DNA of 13,322 nucleotides, from the NCBI GenBank assembly GCA_000433115.1, contig FR892183.1, positions 1 through 13,322 of the forward strand, in the 5' to 3' direction. Under the pieces are notes generated by a model. It was not told where the DNA came from, ran no database searches, and worked only from the letters and a program-made list of their open reading frames with translations. Each line of letters starts with the position of its first letter. Within the stretch, counting starts at the first letter, position 1. This stretch comes from Ruminococcus sp. CAG:382 (GTDB lineage Bacteria > Bacillota > Clostridia > Oscillospirales > CAG-382). Positions 6,475 through 13,322 of this stretch are shown here, piece by piece. Position numbers and translations under genes: made by a program.

Positions 6475-6499
6475 GACAGCGCACGTTAAGTGCGCTGTC
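6475..6499 (+). terminator. Strong hairpin without a T tract between the SPQTG gene and the LCP gene
   Basis: GACAGCGCAC (6475-6484) and GTGCGCTGTC (6490-6499) form a perfect 10-bp stem with a GTTAA loop, 28 bases after the stop of the SPQTG gene. The bases that follow, TTGCTAATGAG, lack a proper T run, so full intrinsic termination is doubtful. It could be a leaky terminator or an mRNA 3'-end stabiliser that makes the upstream genes more abundant than the LCP-cpsB-vanZ part. Confidence 0.5.
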
Positions 6500-6538
6500 T
6501 TGCTAATGAGATAAATTTTATTCCGGAGCGATAACAAA

Positions 6539-7558
6539 ATGAAAACCAATGACGGCAAGAAAATAATACTGCTTCTCTGCATACTCATCCTCGCCGTGAT
6601 CGCGGTCGCCGTGGCGATAATACAGATCGAAAACCGCGTTGAGGGAAACGAATCGCATAACAGCTCATACATGGGCGCGATAGATTATCAGCGCCAGCAT
6701 GAAACCGTGTACATAAACGGCGAACCGTATACCCCTCGGAAGGGCGTCTCATCCGTGCTCGTGATAGGTGTCGATACTCTCGGCAAGGCGGTGGGCAGCG
6801 ACTCATACAACAACTCCGAAAAAGCCGATTTCCTTGCGCTCATCGTTTTTGACGACAAAAACGAAAAATACACCGTACTGCACATAAACCGCGACACCAT
6901 GGCGGATGTACCCATGCTTGATATAGCCGGCAAGGAAATGGGTAAGCTCTATACACAGCTTGCAATAGCGCATACCTACGGCGACGGACTCGTGTCAAGC
7001 TGCAAGAACACCGTCAAAGCCGTCTCGGACTATCTTTACGGCGTGAAAATCGATAATTACATCTCCGTCACAATGGATGCCGTGTCCCGTCTGAACGACT
7101 GTGTCGGCGGTGTGACCGTGACTGTCGATGACGATATGACTGCCGTCGACCCTTCGTTTGTCAAGGGTACGACTGTGACACTTCTCGGCGATAAGGCGCT
7201 TGAATATGTGCGCGCGCGCGGCGCAATGGAGGACAGCTCAAACCTTGCCCGCATGGAGAGGCAGAAGAAATATCTCGCGGCGTTTGTCGAAAAACTGGCG
7301 GACATGAATGTGACCGACACCTTCCTCCTCAGCGCTTATGACCAGATCGCGGAATACAGCGTCACCAACTGCGACACTTCGTTCATCTCCGCACTCAGCC
7401 GCAAGATCGGAACATATTCCTATGCCGGCGCAATATCCCCGAAGGGCGATGCACAGGTCGGCGAAAAATATATGGAATTCCACGCTGACGAAGAGGATCT
7501 GATAAACATACTCATTGAGCTTTTCTATGACCGTACTCAAGAACCCACTGAAAACTGA
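6539..7558 (+). CDS. LytR-CpsA-Psr (LCP) family protein
   Basis: This 339-residue protein has a short cytoplasmic N-terminus, one membrane segment (about 8-28) and an extracytoplasmic LCP domain (about 70-265). Members move undecaprenyl-linked glycopolymers such as teichoic acids or capsule onto peptidoglycan. Conserved LCP elements are SVLVIGVDT, INRDTMADVP (the Arg-Asp pair of the lipid-phosphate pocket), and RARGAMEDSSNLARMERQKK, matching the usual R.R....D..R..RQ block. A GGAG ribosome-binding site (6525-6528) precedes the ATG by ten bases. Its 3' end overlaps the phosphatase gene by 32 bases. In streptococcal capsule loci the LCP gene (cpsA) comes first; here it follows the kinase. The exact glycopolymer cannot be told. 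Confidence 0.92.
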   Translation: MKTNDGKKIILLLCILILAVIAVAVAIIQIENRVEGNESHNSSYMGAIDYQRQHETVYINGEPYTPRKGVSSVLVIGVDTLGKAVGSDSYNNSEKADFLALIVFDDKNEKYTVLHINRDTMADVPMLDIAGKEMGKLYTQLAIAHTYGDGLVSSCKNTVKAVSDYLYGVKIDNYISVTMDAVSRLNDCVGGVTVTVDDDMTAVDPSFVKGTTVTLLGDKALEYVRARGAMEDSSNLARMERQKKYLAAFVEKLADMNVTDTFLLSAYDQIAEYSVTNCDTSFISALSRKIGTYSYAGAISPKGDAQVGEKYMEFHADEEDLINILIELFYDRTQEPTEN

Positions 7559-8246
7559 CCTGATCGACTTCCATTCTCACATACTGCCCGGCATTGACGA
7601 CGGCGCAAGATCGCCCGATGAATCGCTGAAAATGCTTGAGCTTATGGCGGCGCAGGGTGTGAGTAAGGTCGTTTCGACATCGCATTTTTACCCTGAGCGC
7701 GAGTCGCCCGAAAGCTTCCTTTCCCGCCGCGCAAAAGCAGTCGGAAGGCTCAGAACGGTCATGCGTGACGGTCTCCCCGATGTATATCTCGGCGCTGAGG
7801 TTGCGTATTTCCCCGGCATAAGCCGCTGTGAACAGCTTCCTGAGCTTGCCATAAGCGGCACTCGTTTGATTCTCATTGAAATGCCGTTTTGCCGCTGGTC
7901 GCCCACCGTTACCGATGAGCTTTTCACGATCCGTGATTCAATGGGGCTGACTCCCATTATCGCTCATATTGAACGGTATATCGACCAACGCCCCGGCACC
8001 TTTGGCGAGCTTGCCGCCGGAGGAATACTCCTGCAAAGCAATGCGGAGCATTTTCTCGACTTCTGGCATAAGCGCCGCGCAATAAAGCTGCTCGAAAACG
8101 GATATATCCATCTGCTCGGCTCCGACTGCCACCGTATCGACCGCCGTATGCCCAATTTGCCCGAAGCAGCTCAATACATACTCGATAAGCTCGGCGAAGC
8201 TGCCGCCGAAGAACCATTCCTCCGCGCCGCATCACTTCTGAAGTGA
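7527..8246 (+). CDS. cpsB: CpsB-type PHP-domain tyrosine-protein phosphatase
   Basis: This 239-residue cytoplasmic enzyme matches the CpsB/YwqE family of manganese-dependent phosphotyrosine phosphatases, which reset BY-kinases such as the CpsD homologue encoded upstream. The PHP metal ligands are all visible: HSH (16-18) in DFHSHILPGIDDGA, TSH (51-53), GAE (89-91), AHIERY (146-151) and GSDCH (198-202). I took ATG 7527 as the start; a TTG at 7515 is in frame but less likely, and the conserved domain begins about ten residues after 7527. The start lies 32 bases inside the end of the LCP gene, so translation is probably coupled. Length fits the family. Confidence 0.92.
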   Translation: MTVLKNPLKTDLIDFHSHILPGIDDGARSPDESLKMLELMAAQGVSKVVSTSHFYPERESPESFLSRRAKAVGRLRTVMRDGLPDVYLGAEVAYFPGISRCEQLPELAISGTRLILIEMPFCRWSPTVTDELFTIRDSMGLTPIIAHIERYIDQRPGTFGELAAGGILLQSNAEHFLDFWHKRRAIKLLENGYIHLLGSDCHRIDRRMPNLPEAAQYILDKLGEAAAEEPFLRAASLLK

Positions 8247-8309
8247 AGCTCCGCCCAAAACTCCAATGACAAAAAAGAGCCATCCGATCGGAAAGAAGCA
8301 CGAAAACTT

Positions 8310-8780
8310 ATGACTAAAAGAAAAAAACAAACCGTTGCACTGACAATTCTCGTCGTAGTCGTGCTGATGTTCATCTGGGGCAATTCGCTCGTTCCGGGCG
8401 AAACATCGGGTGAGATAAGCGACGGCGTGACAGCCTTCATAGCGCGCGTACTCGGAATTGAAAGCGAAACGATGGGACACTACGTCCGCAAGGCGGCGCA
8501 CTTCACCGAATATGCCGTTCTCGGCATCACAATATCGGTGCTCCTTCTCTGGATAGGCGAACGGGGCAAAGATTATTTCATGCCGCTCGGACTTTGTATG
8601 CTTGCGTTCCCGTTCATCGACGAAACGATTCAGCTCTTCACGCCGGACAGAGGCGCGATGATATCCGACATGTGGATCGATATCGGCGGCTTTGCCCTCG
8701 GCAGCGTCATTGTTTTGCTGATAAACAGGACGGTACACGCAAAGCGCAACAAGCGCAAGCTGAAAGACCTCACCCGCTGA
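8310..8780 (+). CDS. VanZ-like family membrane protein
   Basis: This 156-residue integral membrane protein has about four hydrophobic segments (roughly 9-24, 62-80, 88-103 and 122-140). It carries the VanZ-like signatures RKAAHFTEYAVLG and DETIQLFTPDRGAMISDMWI followed by DIGGFALG. VanZ gives low-level teicoplanin resistance in enterococci, but most VanZ-like proteins are chromosomal, of uncertain function, and tied to the cell envelope; a resistance role should not be assumed. It lies 63 bases after cpsB on the same strand with only a weak ribosome-binding site, and is the last gene before a strong terminator, so I place it in the envelope operon. Confidence 0.88.
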   Translation: MTKRKKQTVALTILVVVVLMFIWGNSLVPGETSGEISDGVTAFIARVLGIESETMGHYVRKAAHFTEYAVLGITISVLLLWIGERGKDYFMPLGLCMLAFPFIDETIQLFTPDRGAMISDMWIDIGGFALGSVIVLLINRTVHAKRNKRKLKDLTR

Positions 8781-8806
8781 CATGAGAAACATGATATTCG
8801 CACATT

Positions 8807-8852
8807 AAAAACAGCGCTTTCGCCGACAAGGCGAAGCGCTGTTTTGATTTTT
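8807..8852 (+). terminator. Bidirectional intrinsic terminator between convergent operons
   Basis: An AT-flanked GC-rich stem (8808-8824 with 8830-8845; 16 pairs and one bulged T; loop GACAA) is followed on the + strand by TTTTGATTTTT. Read on the - strand the same stem is followed by TTTTTAATG, so it can stop both the envelope operon and any readthrough from the leftward ABC operon. Confidence 0.9.
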
Positions 8853-8877
8853 CGGGGGCGTTAAAAAAGATGCAGAA

Positions 8878-8932
8878 TCGTCGAAAGTCGACCGACGGCG
8901 TACAAAGGTACGTCGAGGGAGACTTTCGACGA
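8878..8932. repeat. 55-base nested palindrome in the intergenic gap
   Basis: Perfect 12-base outer arms TCGTCGAAAGTC (8878-8889) and GACTTTCGACGA (8921-8932) enclose a second inverted repeat, CGACGGCGTAC (8893-8903) with GTACGTCG (8908-8915), around an AAAG loop. No T tract follows on either side, so it is not an ordinary terminator. It has the shape of a dispersed palindromic repeat or a structured RNA; copy number in the genome is unknown. Confidence 0.65.
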
Positions 8933-9013
8933 TAGGAACAGAAATATAAATGCTTTTGAGGGAATTCGAAGAATTCCGACATTGTTGACTGTTTCGCAGC
9001 AGATAAACATTTT

Positions 9014-9048
9014 ACGCTCATGAGATTTTTGCTCATGGCGTTTTCTGT
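9014..9048. terminator. Terminator-like hairpin downstream of the leftward ABC operon
   Basis: ACGCTCATGAG (9014-9024) pairs with CTCATGGCGT (9032-9041) with one bulge and an ATTTTTG loop. On the + strand TTTTCTGTTT follows; on the - strand the tract is TAAAATGTTT, so it is weak either way. It lies about 40 bases beyond the ABC transporter stop and may act as a partial terminator for that operon. Confidence 0.45.
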
Positions 9049-9080
9049 TTCGGTCTGCGCTTTTTTAACACCCGCGCTTT

Positions 9081-10823
9081 TTATATACTGTTTTTGTGCG
9101 GCTTCATGGCACTCGCTTCATAAAGCGCTCTGTAAGCCCCGTCTTTCGCCATCAGCGCATCATGACTGCCGCGCTCGACAATACCCGTCCGGTCGATGAA
9201 AACGATCTCATCGGCATTCTGGACGGTCGAGAGACGGTGTGCGACCACAACAACGGTTCTGCCGCCGGACAACAGCTCAAGCGCGGATTGGATCTGCATT
9301 TCAGTCGCGTTGTCGAGCGCCGAGGTCGCCTCGTCGAGAATGAGTATGGGCGGGTTCTTGAGGAACACGCGTGCGATCGAAATACGTTGCTTCTGACCGC
9401 CGGAAAGCTTTACGCCGCGTTCGCCGACATTTGTATCGTAACCGTTCGGAAGCGTCATGATGAAATCGTGTATGTTTGCCTTTTTCGCAGCTTCGACGAT
9501 TGCATCGTCATTCGCGTCAAAGTCGCCGTATGCGATGTTCTCCTTCACCGTACCGTTGAACAGGAACACGTCCTGCGAGACGATACCGATCGCCTTGCGG
9601 AGCGAATGGCGTGTGAGGGAGCGTATGTCATAGCCGTCGACGGTGATCGAACCGGCGGAGATCTCATAAAAACGCGGGATAAGATTGCATATCGTGGTCT
9701 TGCCGCCGCCCGAAGGACCGACAAGCGCAAGTGTCTTTCCCTTGGGGATGTCAAGCGTCAGGTTATCTATGACCATACGGTTTGCGCTTTCCTCGCTGGA
9801 ATACGAAAACGAAACGTTGTCGAACCGTATGTGACCCTGCGGGTTTTCAAGCACCTTCGCGTCGGGCGCCTCCTCCTCGGGCTTTATGTCCATGATCTCG
9901 CAGAATCTGCCGAGTCCCGTCATGCCCTCCTGGAGCTGCTCAAAGAAGTTCACAAAGCGCTTTATCGGACTGAGGAACATGCTGATATAGAGCAGATACG
10001 CGGCAAATTCGCCGGTGTCGATCATTCCGTAAAAGAAGAACAGCCCGCCCGCCGCCAGCACGACAAGATAGAGGAAGTCGGTGAAGAACGTCATTCCGGA
10101 GTGAAATTTGCCCATCGCTTTGTATGCCAGCTCACGTGCCGCCTGATAGCGCACGTTTTCTTCGGCAAAGCGCTTTTCCTCGTGCGCCTCAGCCGTATAC
10201 GCGCGCGAGACACGCATTCCCGAAACCGACGCTTCAATGTCGGCATTGAGTTCCGCGATCTGCTCACGACTCTTGCGGAACGCTTCGCTCATGCTCTTTC
10301 GCATCCTTACCGCGAAATACAGTATGAACGGCAGAACGGCGAAAACGACAAGCGTGAGCCATATGTTGATGGTGGAAAGCATGATGAATGAGCCGATGAA
10401 CATGACGATGCAGAGGAACAGATCCTCCGGACCGTGGTGCGCCAGCTCCGAGACCTCAAAAAGGTCGTTTATAAGGCGGGACATGATCGACCCCGTTTTG
10501 TTTTCGTCATAGTACGAAAACGGCAGCTTTTCGAGATGCCGGAACAGGTCGCGGCGCATGTCCGCCTGAATGTGTACGCCCACCATGTGTCCGAAGAACG
10601 CGACAATATAGTTCATGCCGAGCTTCAGCAGATAGATGCCGAGAAGCACCAGTGACCACACGATGAGCAGCCGCAGGTTGCGCTCGGGAACGTAAACATT
10701 GATGATGTCCTTTGCTACCATCGGGTAAAACAGATCGCATACTGCGACAATGAGCGCGCAGAACAGATCGAGGAAGAACATCTTTTTATGGGGTTTGAAG
10801 TAGTGTGCGAATCTTTTCAGCAT
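9081..10823 (-). CDS. ABC half-transporter of the exporter type (fused permease and ATPase)
   Basis: This 580-residue protein has an N-terminal six-helix ABC exporter domain (about 15-310) and a C-terminal ATPase domain (about 335-570), the half-transporter layout of MsbA/BmrA-like exporters that act as dimers. All ATPase motifs are present: Walker A GPSGGGKTT (from residue 369), Q-loop region GIVSQDVFLF, signature LSGGQ (from residue 473), Walker B LILDEATSALD and H-loop VVAHRLST. No peptidase domain is fused to the N-terminus, so it is not a bacteriocin-processing type. The start is two bases after the stop of the upstream lipoprotein gene. Exporters of this type move lipids, drugs or peptides; the cargo here is unknown. 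Confidence 0.93.
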   Translation of the reverse strand: MLKRFAHYFKPHKKMFFLDLFCALIVAVCDLFYPMVAKDIINVYVPERNLRLLIVWSLVLLGIYLLKLGMNYIVAFFGHMVGVHIQADMRRDLFRHLEKLPFSYYDENKTGSIMSRLINDLFEVSELAHHGPEDLFLCIVMFIGSFIMLSTINIWLTLVVFAVLPFILYFAVRMRKSMSEAFRKSREQIAELNADIEASVSGMRVSRAYTAEAHEEKRFAEENVRYQAARELAYKAMGKFHSGMTFFTDFLYLVVLAAGGLFFFYGMIDTGEFAAYLLYISMFLSPIKRFVNFFEQLQEGMTGLGRFCEIMDIKPEEEAPDAKVLENPQGHIRFDNVSFSYSSEESANRMVIDNLTLDIPKGKTLALVGPSGGGKTTICNLIPRFYEISAGSITVDGYDIRSLTRHSLRKAIGIVSQDVFLFNGTVKENIAYGDFDANDDAIVEAAKKANIHDFIMTLPNGYDTNVGERGVKLSGGQKQRISIARVFLKNPPILILDEATSALDNATEMQIQSALELLSGGRTVVVVAHRLSTVQNADEIVFIDRTGIVERGSHDALMAKDGAYRALYEASAMKPHKNSI

Positions 10824-10825
10824 AA

Positions 10826-11533
10826 TCAGTATCTGTAACTCACATTGAATTCGACAAAAAGCACCAGCTCGTAGCCGCTTTCGTCAACGTCCTTTCCGGG
10901 AACATACGGCGGTGTGTCGAAAAGGTGCGCGGTGAAAGCAAGGCTGTAATCGGATATCGCTCCGTCTTTGATGCGGTAGGTGAAAACCGCGTCCTCGCAA
11001 TACATTTTGTCCTTTCGCGGAACATTGATATACGCAATGGAATAGATATCGTCGCCGAGCAGCGAAAACAGCGTGTTGCTGTCGGGATTTTTGCATTTTA
11101 CGGTGTAAAGCCCGTCGGCTGAAAGGGAGGCGGAAATTTTGCTTCCCTCATCCGGTACGGCGGGACGTGCATAGAGCAGGCTGTCAAACAGCGCTTCCGG
11201 CGACATTTCGCCGGTATGCTCCTCGCCGTCGATGATCGTGGTGCAGGTCGTTCCGTCGTATTCAAGCTCCACTTTTGCCGCCGAAGCCAGCACGGTGCGC
11301 GTCATTTCGGCGCTCAGCGTGTTTTTTTCGTAATCCGCATCAAAGCTGCCCATTGAAAAAAGCAGCGTCGCAAGCTCATCTCCGAAGCGGATATTGGCAG
11401 TGAAGCTGCCGTGCGCCTGCTCCGGCGCGTTTGCGACAGCCTCGCGTATCGGTGTTATATCGACAGTGCCGCCGCAGCCGCTGAAAATCAGCAGGCATAC
11501 GGCGACAGCCATCATAAGCGCAGAACGCTTCAT
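10826..11533 (-). CDS. Putative lipoprotein of unknown function
   Basis: This 235-residue protein has a short signal peptide ending in the lipobox FSGC (17-20), so it should be lipid-anchored on the outer face of the membrane. The mature part looks beta-rich, with alternating hydrophobic and polar strands and repeated acidic turns, and ends in LVLFVEFNVSYRY. I recognise no named family. The pattern resembles lipoproteins that measure or shield envelope components, but that is only an impression. Its ATG overlaps the stop of the DUF4340-like gene by four bases (ATGA), and the ABC transporter gene starts two bases after it, so the three proteins are probably made together and may act together. 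Confidence 0.75.
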   Translation of the reverse strand: MKRSALMMAVAVCLLIFSGCGGTVDITPIREAVANAPEQAHGSFTANIRFGDELATLLFSMGSFDADYEKNTLSAEMTRTVLASAAKVELEYDGTTCTTIIDGEEHTGEMSPEALFDSLLYARPAVPDEGSKISASLSADGLYTVKCKNPDSNTLFSLLGDDIYSIAYINVPRKDKMYCEDAVFTYRIKDGAISDYSLAFTAHLFDTPPYVPGKDVDESGYELVLFVEFNVSYRY

Positions 11534-13322
11534 CTCGGAACGTCCTTGCCGTCAAGCAGCAGCCTGACGTTGTTTATTATTGTGTTGACGTCGGCGAACA
11601 GCACGTAATAGTTGCTGGGAACGCCGTCCGTCTCATAAATGAGCTTGCTTGTTGTGACGCGGTAATAGATTATCTCCGTTTCCTTGACGGAACTTGTCAT
11701 TTTGAAGCGGAAATACGGTGTTTTGACATCGCCTTCGGCAGGCGTGTATTCACCTGCTCTTGTACAGCTCAGAACGGACATATAGAGATAGCGGAAGTTC
11801 TTGACATCGACCTCTTTGCCGTTGCAGGTAACGCGTGACAGTTTACCGTCACTGCCCTTTTCGAGGTTGAAGAGGTACGTCGTGTTGTCGAACTCCATTT
11901 CGATGGTATCGATCTTGTCAATATACATAGAGAAGGTGGAGCGGTCAAGGAACTCAAGCGGTTCCCAGCTCAGCCACGGCGCGGTCTTCTTGGAGACCTT
12001 GGCGATGATGCCGGTCGTGGTCTTCTGCGTCTCGCCCTTGTCGTTCTTGAACTCGATCGTGGCATACGCAAAGCGGCTGCCGTCGCTGTCGGGCTTGCTG
12101 AAATAGATATAACTGCGGTAGCCCTTATAATCGTAGGACAGCCCTATCGCAGGGTCTTTCAGACCGTATTTATCAAGCGTATCCTCGCTCGTCACGTTGT
12201 ATTCGACAACGCTGTCGCCCACCAGAGTCGCCATACCGTAAAGTATTTCCGAGAAGGTGGAAGCGTCGGGAGTCGCGTAGTTATAACCCTTTTTGATGTA
12301 GTTTGCGGGTGATACGACTTCCCAGACGCCGGTGACCGATTCCTTGGGGATCGCGTCCCAGCCGTCGGCATAGAGCGTTATTTCGTCAAATACCGCATAC
12401 TGATTTCCGGTGGGAAGCTCAAACATGAGTCTGACATATCTGAGCTGCTTTCCGAACTCAAAGTTCACTTCATACTGGCGATAGCTCTTTTCGGACTGGT
12501 CGAAGCCGGAGAATTCCGCGACGCTGACGAACTTCTTTTCGTCGCTGTCGTAAGCCTGTATTTCAACCTTGCCGGGAAGAACCGCGCCCTTTGCGGTGTC
12601 TTTGACAAGACCGAATCTGACGCCGTATTTGCCGTTTTCGGCATAGCGTTCAAGCGCGAATTCGAGCGTCACCGTACCGCCGTCCGATGAATTGACGCCG
12701 ACGAGTGACTTTGTGTCCGCCGTCCAGTCGGAATATGCTCCGGTGAAACAGACCTTGTCGTGTATCAGTGTGGCGATTTCCTGTTTTGATGAAAAAGCCT
12801 TGATATTCGAGGGAAGAGTGACGTCAACACGCTGTCTGACATAGACAGTCGTGTCGGAGTCGGAGTACATAAGGATTACATCGCTGATATCGTAGGTATC
12901 GTTGGTGCTTGAAATGCTGTATCCGAGATTCGCGGTCAGCATGACCGTTGCGGGCTGAAGGATTTCGTTTTCAAGCGATGAATCGAGGATATATACGTGC
13001 GGCTTGCCGACATAGCGTGCGTAATACGCGCCGCCCGATGCCAGCTTGTTGCCGATGATGACTCTGTGGTGGACGCCCTTCAGCGTTTCGACGTCGATCA
13101 CGGCGGTTGCCGTCGATTCGTCCGCCAGACCGTATTTTGCAAGGTCGGCTTCGGATACATTCGACAGCTTGCCGACAGACAGCATATATGTGCAGTTGAC
13201 GACAAATGAAGCGAATTTCTCCTGGTCATAGGAGCAAAGCTCTGCATTTTCGAAATAGAAGGTGTTGTTGACACGGTAAGCCGAATACGTGCCGTACTTA
13301 TTTGTGACGGTGAAGCGCTGTA
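11530..13322 (-). CDS. DUF4340-like extracytoplasmic protein, 5' end outside the window
   Basis: The frame is open to the right edge of the window, so the start and any signal peptide are missing; 596 residues are visible. The first visible part (TNKYGTYSAYRVNN, then a stretch ending EADLAKYGLADE) fits the DUF4340 pattern of beta-strands followed by a KYGL motif. A second copy of that signature, DTLDKYGLKDPAIGL, occurs about 300 residues later. Between them (about residues 205-318, bases 12365-12710) is a segment resembling a galactose-binding/discoidin-like beta-sandwich, with LPGKVEIQAYDSDEKKF and RYVRLMFELP followed by FDEITLYADG. An internal ATG at 13185 exists, but conserved sequence continues upstream of it, so it is not the start. 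DUF4340 proteins often accompany ABC systems at the cell envelope. Confidence 0.75.
   Translation of the reverse strand, partial: QRFTVTNKYGTYSAYRVNNTFYFENAELCSYDQEKFASFVVNCTYMLSVGKLSNVSEADLAKYGLADESTATAVIDVETLKGVHHRVIIGNKLASGGAYYARYVGKPHVYILDSSLENEILQPATVMLTANLGYSISSTNDTYDISDVILMYSDSDTTVYVRQRVDVTLPSNIKAFSSKQEIATLIHDKVCFTGAYSDWTADTKSLVGVNSSDGGTVTLEFALERYAENGKYGVRFGLVKDTAKGAVLPGKVEIQAYDSDEKKFVSVAEFSGFDQSEKSYRQYEVNFEFGKQLRYVRLMFELPTGNQYAVFDEITLYADGWDAIPKESVTGVWEVVSPANYIKKGYNYATPDASTFSEILYGMATLVGDSVVEYNVTSEDTLDKYGLKDPAIGLSYDYKGYRSYIYFSKPDSDGSRFAYATIEFKNDKGETQKTTTGIIAKVSKKTAPWLSWEPLEFLDRSTFSMYIDKIDTIEMEFDNTTYLFNLEKGSDGKLSRVTCNGKEVDVKNFRYLYMSVLSCTRAGEYTPAEGDVKTPYFRFKMTSSVKETEIIYYRVTTSKLIYETDGVPSNYYVLFADVNTIINNVRLLLDGKDVPR

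Larger units (their letters stand above)
8853..9080. other. Non-coding gap between convergent operons, rich in inverted repeats
   Basis: Between the terminator and the end of the ABC transporter gene no reading frame looks real. The stretch carries three inverted repeats: a 55-base nested palindrome (8878-8932), GGAATTC-GAA-GAATTCC (8961-8977) and a terminator-like hairpin (9014-9041). The direct repeat GCGCTTTTT also occurs twice near 9058 and 9075. Confidence 0.6.

Noticed and set aside
8310..8780. VanZ-like gene as a glycopeptide-resistance determinant
   Set aside because: No vanA/vanH/vanX or regulatory genes are present, and chromosomal VanZ-like proteins are common without resistance.
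8770..9036. Small - strand frame of 88 codons in the convergent gap
   Set aside because: It spans the bidirectional terminator and the palindromes; its residues are explained by the hairpin sequence.
9096..10391. Open frame of 431 codons on the + strand opposite the ABC transporter gene
   Set aside because: The - strand frame has every ABC motif; the + frame has no recognisable domain and no ribosome-binding site.

Overview
The window looks like a chromosomal segment of a Gram-positive anaerobe of class Clostridia, probably Ruminococcaceae/Oscillospiraceae-like. The evidence is the rpmH-rnpA-yidD-yidC-khpB order, a clostridial-style YidC with a large extracytoplasmic insertion, lipobox lipoproteins, an SPQTG cell-wall sorting signal with a class B sortase, and moderately high GC. 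This placement is inferred from gene style; no marker gene was compared.

Region 1 (about 74-3065, + strand) is the conserved ribosome / RNase P / membrane-insertase operon: a consensus promoter, rpmH, rnpA, yidD, yidC and khpB (jag), closed by an intrinsic terminator. This block usually lies next to the replication origin, but no DnaA box is visible in the 73 bases upstream.

Region 2 (about 3243-8852, + strand) is an envelope operon with its own extended -10 promoter. Its order is Wzz/CpsC-type co-polymerase, CpsD-type tyrosine kinase, class B sortase with a lipoprotein signal, small secreted protein ending in an SPQTG sorting signal, LytR-CpsA-Psr (LCP) protein, CpsB-type PHP phosphatase, and VanZ-like membrane protein. 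All four parts of the capsule-control set (CpsA/LCP, CpsB, CpsC, CpsD) are present, but no glycosyltransferase, flippase or polymerase lies among them. A sortase and a probable substrate sit in the middle instead. This is the most unusual part of the window: a phosphotyrosine-controlled polysaccharide module that shares a transcript with a dedicated protein-anchoring pair. A strong bidirectional terminator ends it.

Region 3 (8853-9080) is a non-coding gap between convergent operons. It holds a 55-base nested palindrome, a small GAATTC-based hairpin and a second terminator-like hairpin.

Region 4 (9081-13322, - strand) is a tightly packed operon read towards the left: a DUF4340-like extracytoplasmic protein (start beyond the window), a small lipoprotein, and an ABC half-transporter of the exporter type. 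The DUF4340-like protein carries what looks like an inserted galactose-binding-like beta-sandwich. The cargo of the transporter cannot be told from sequence.
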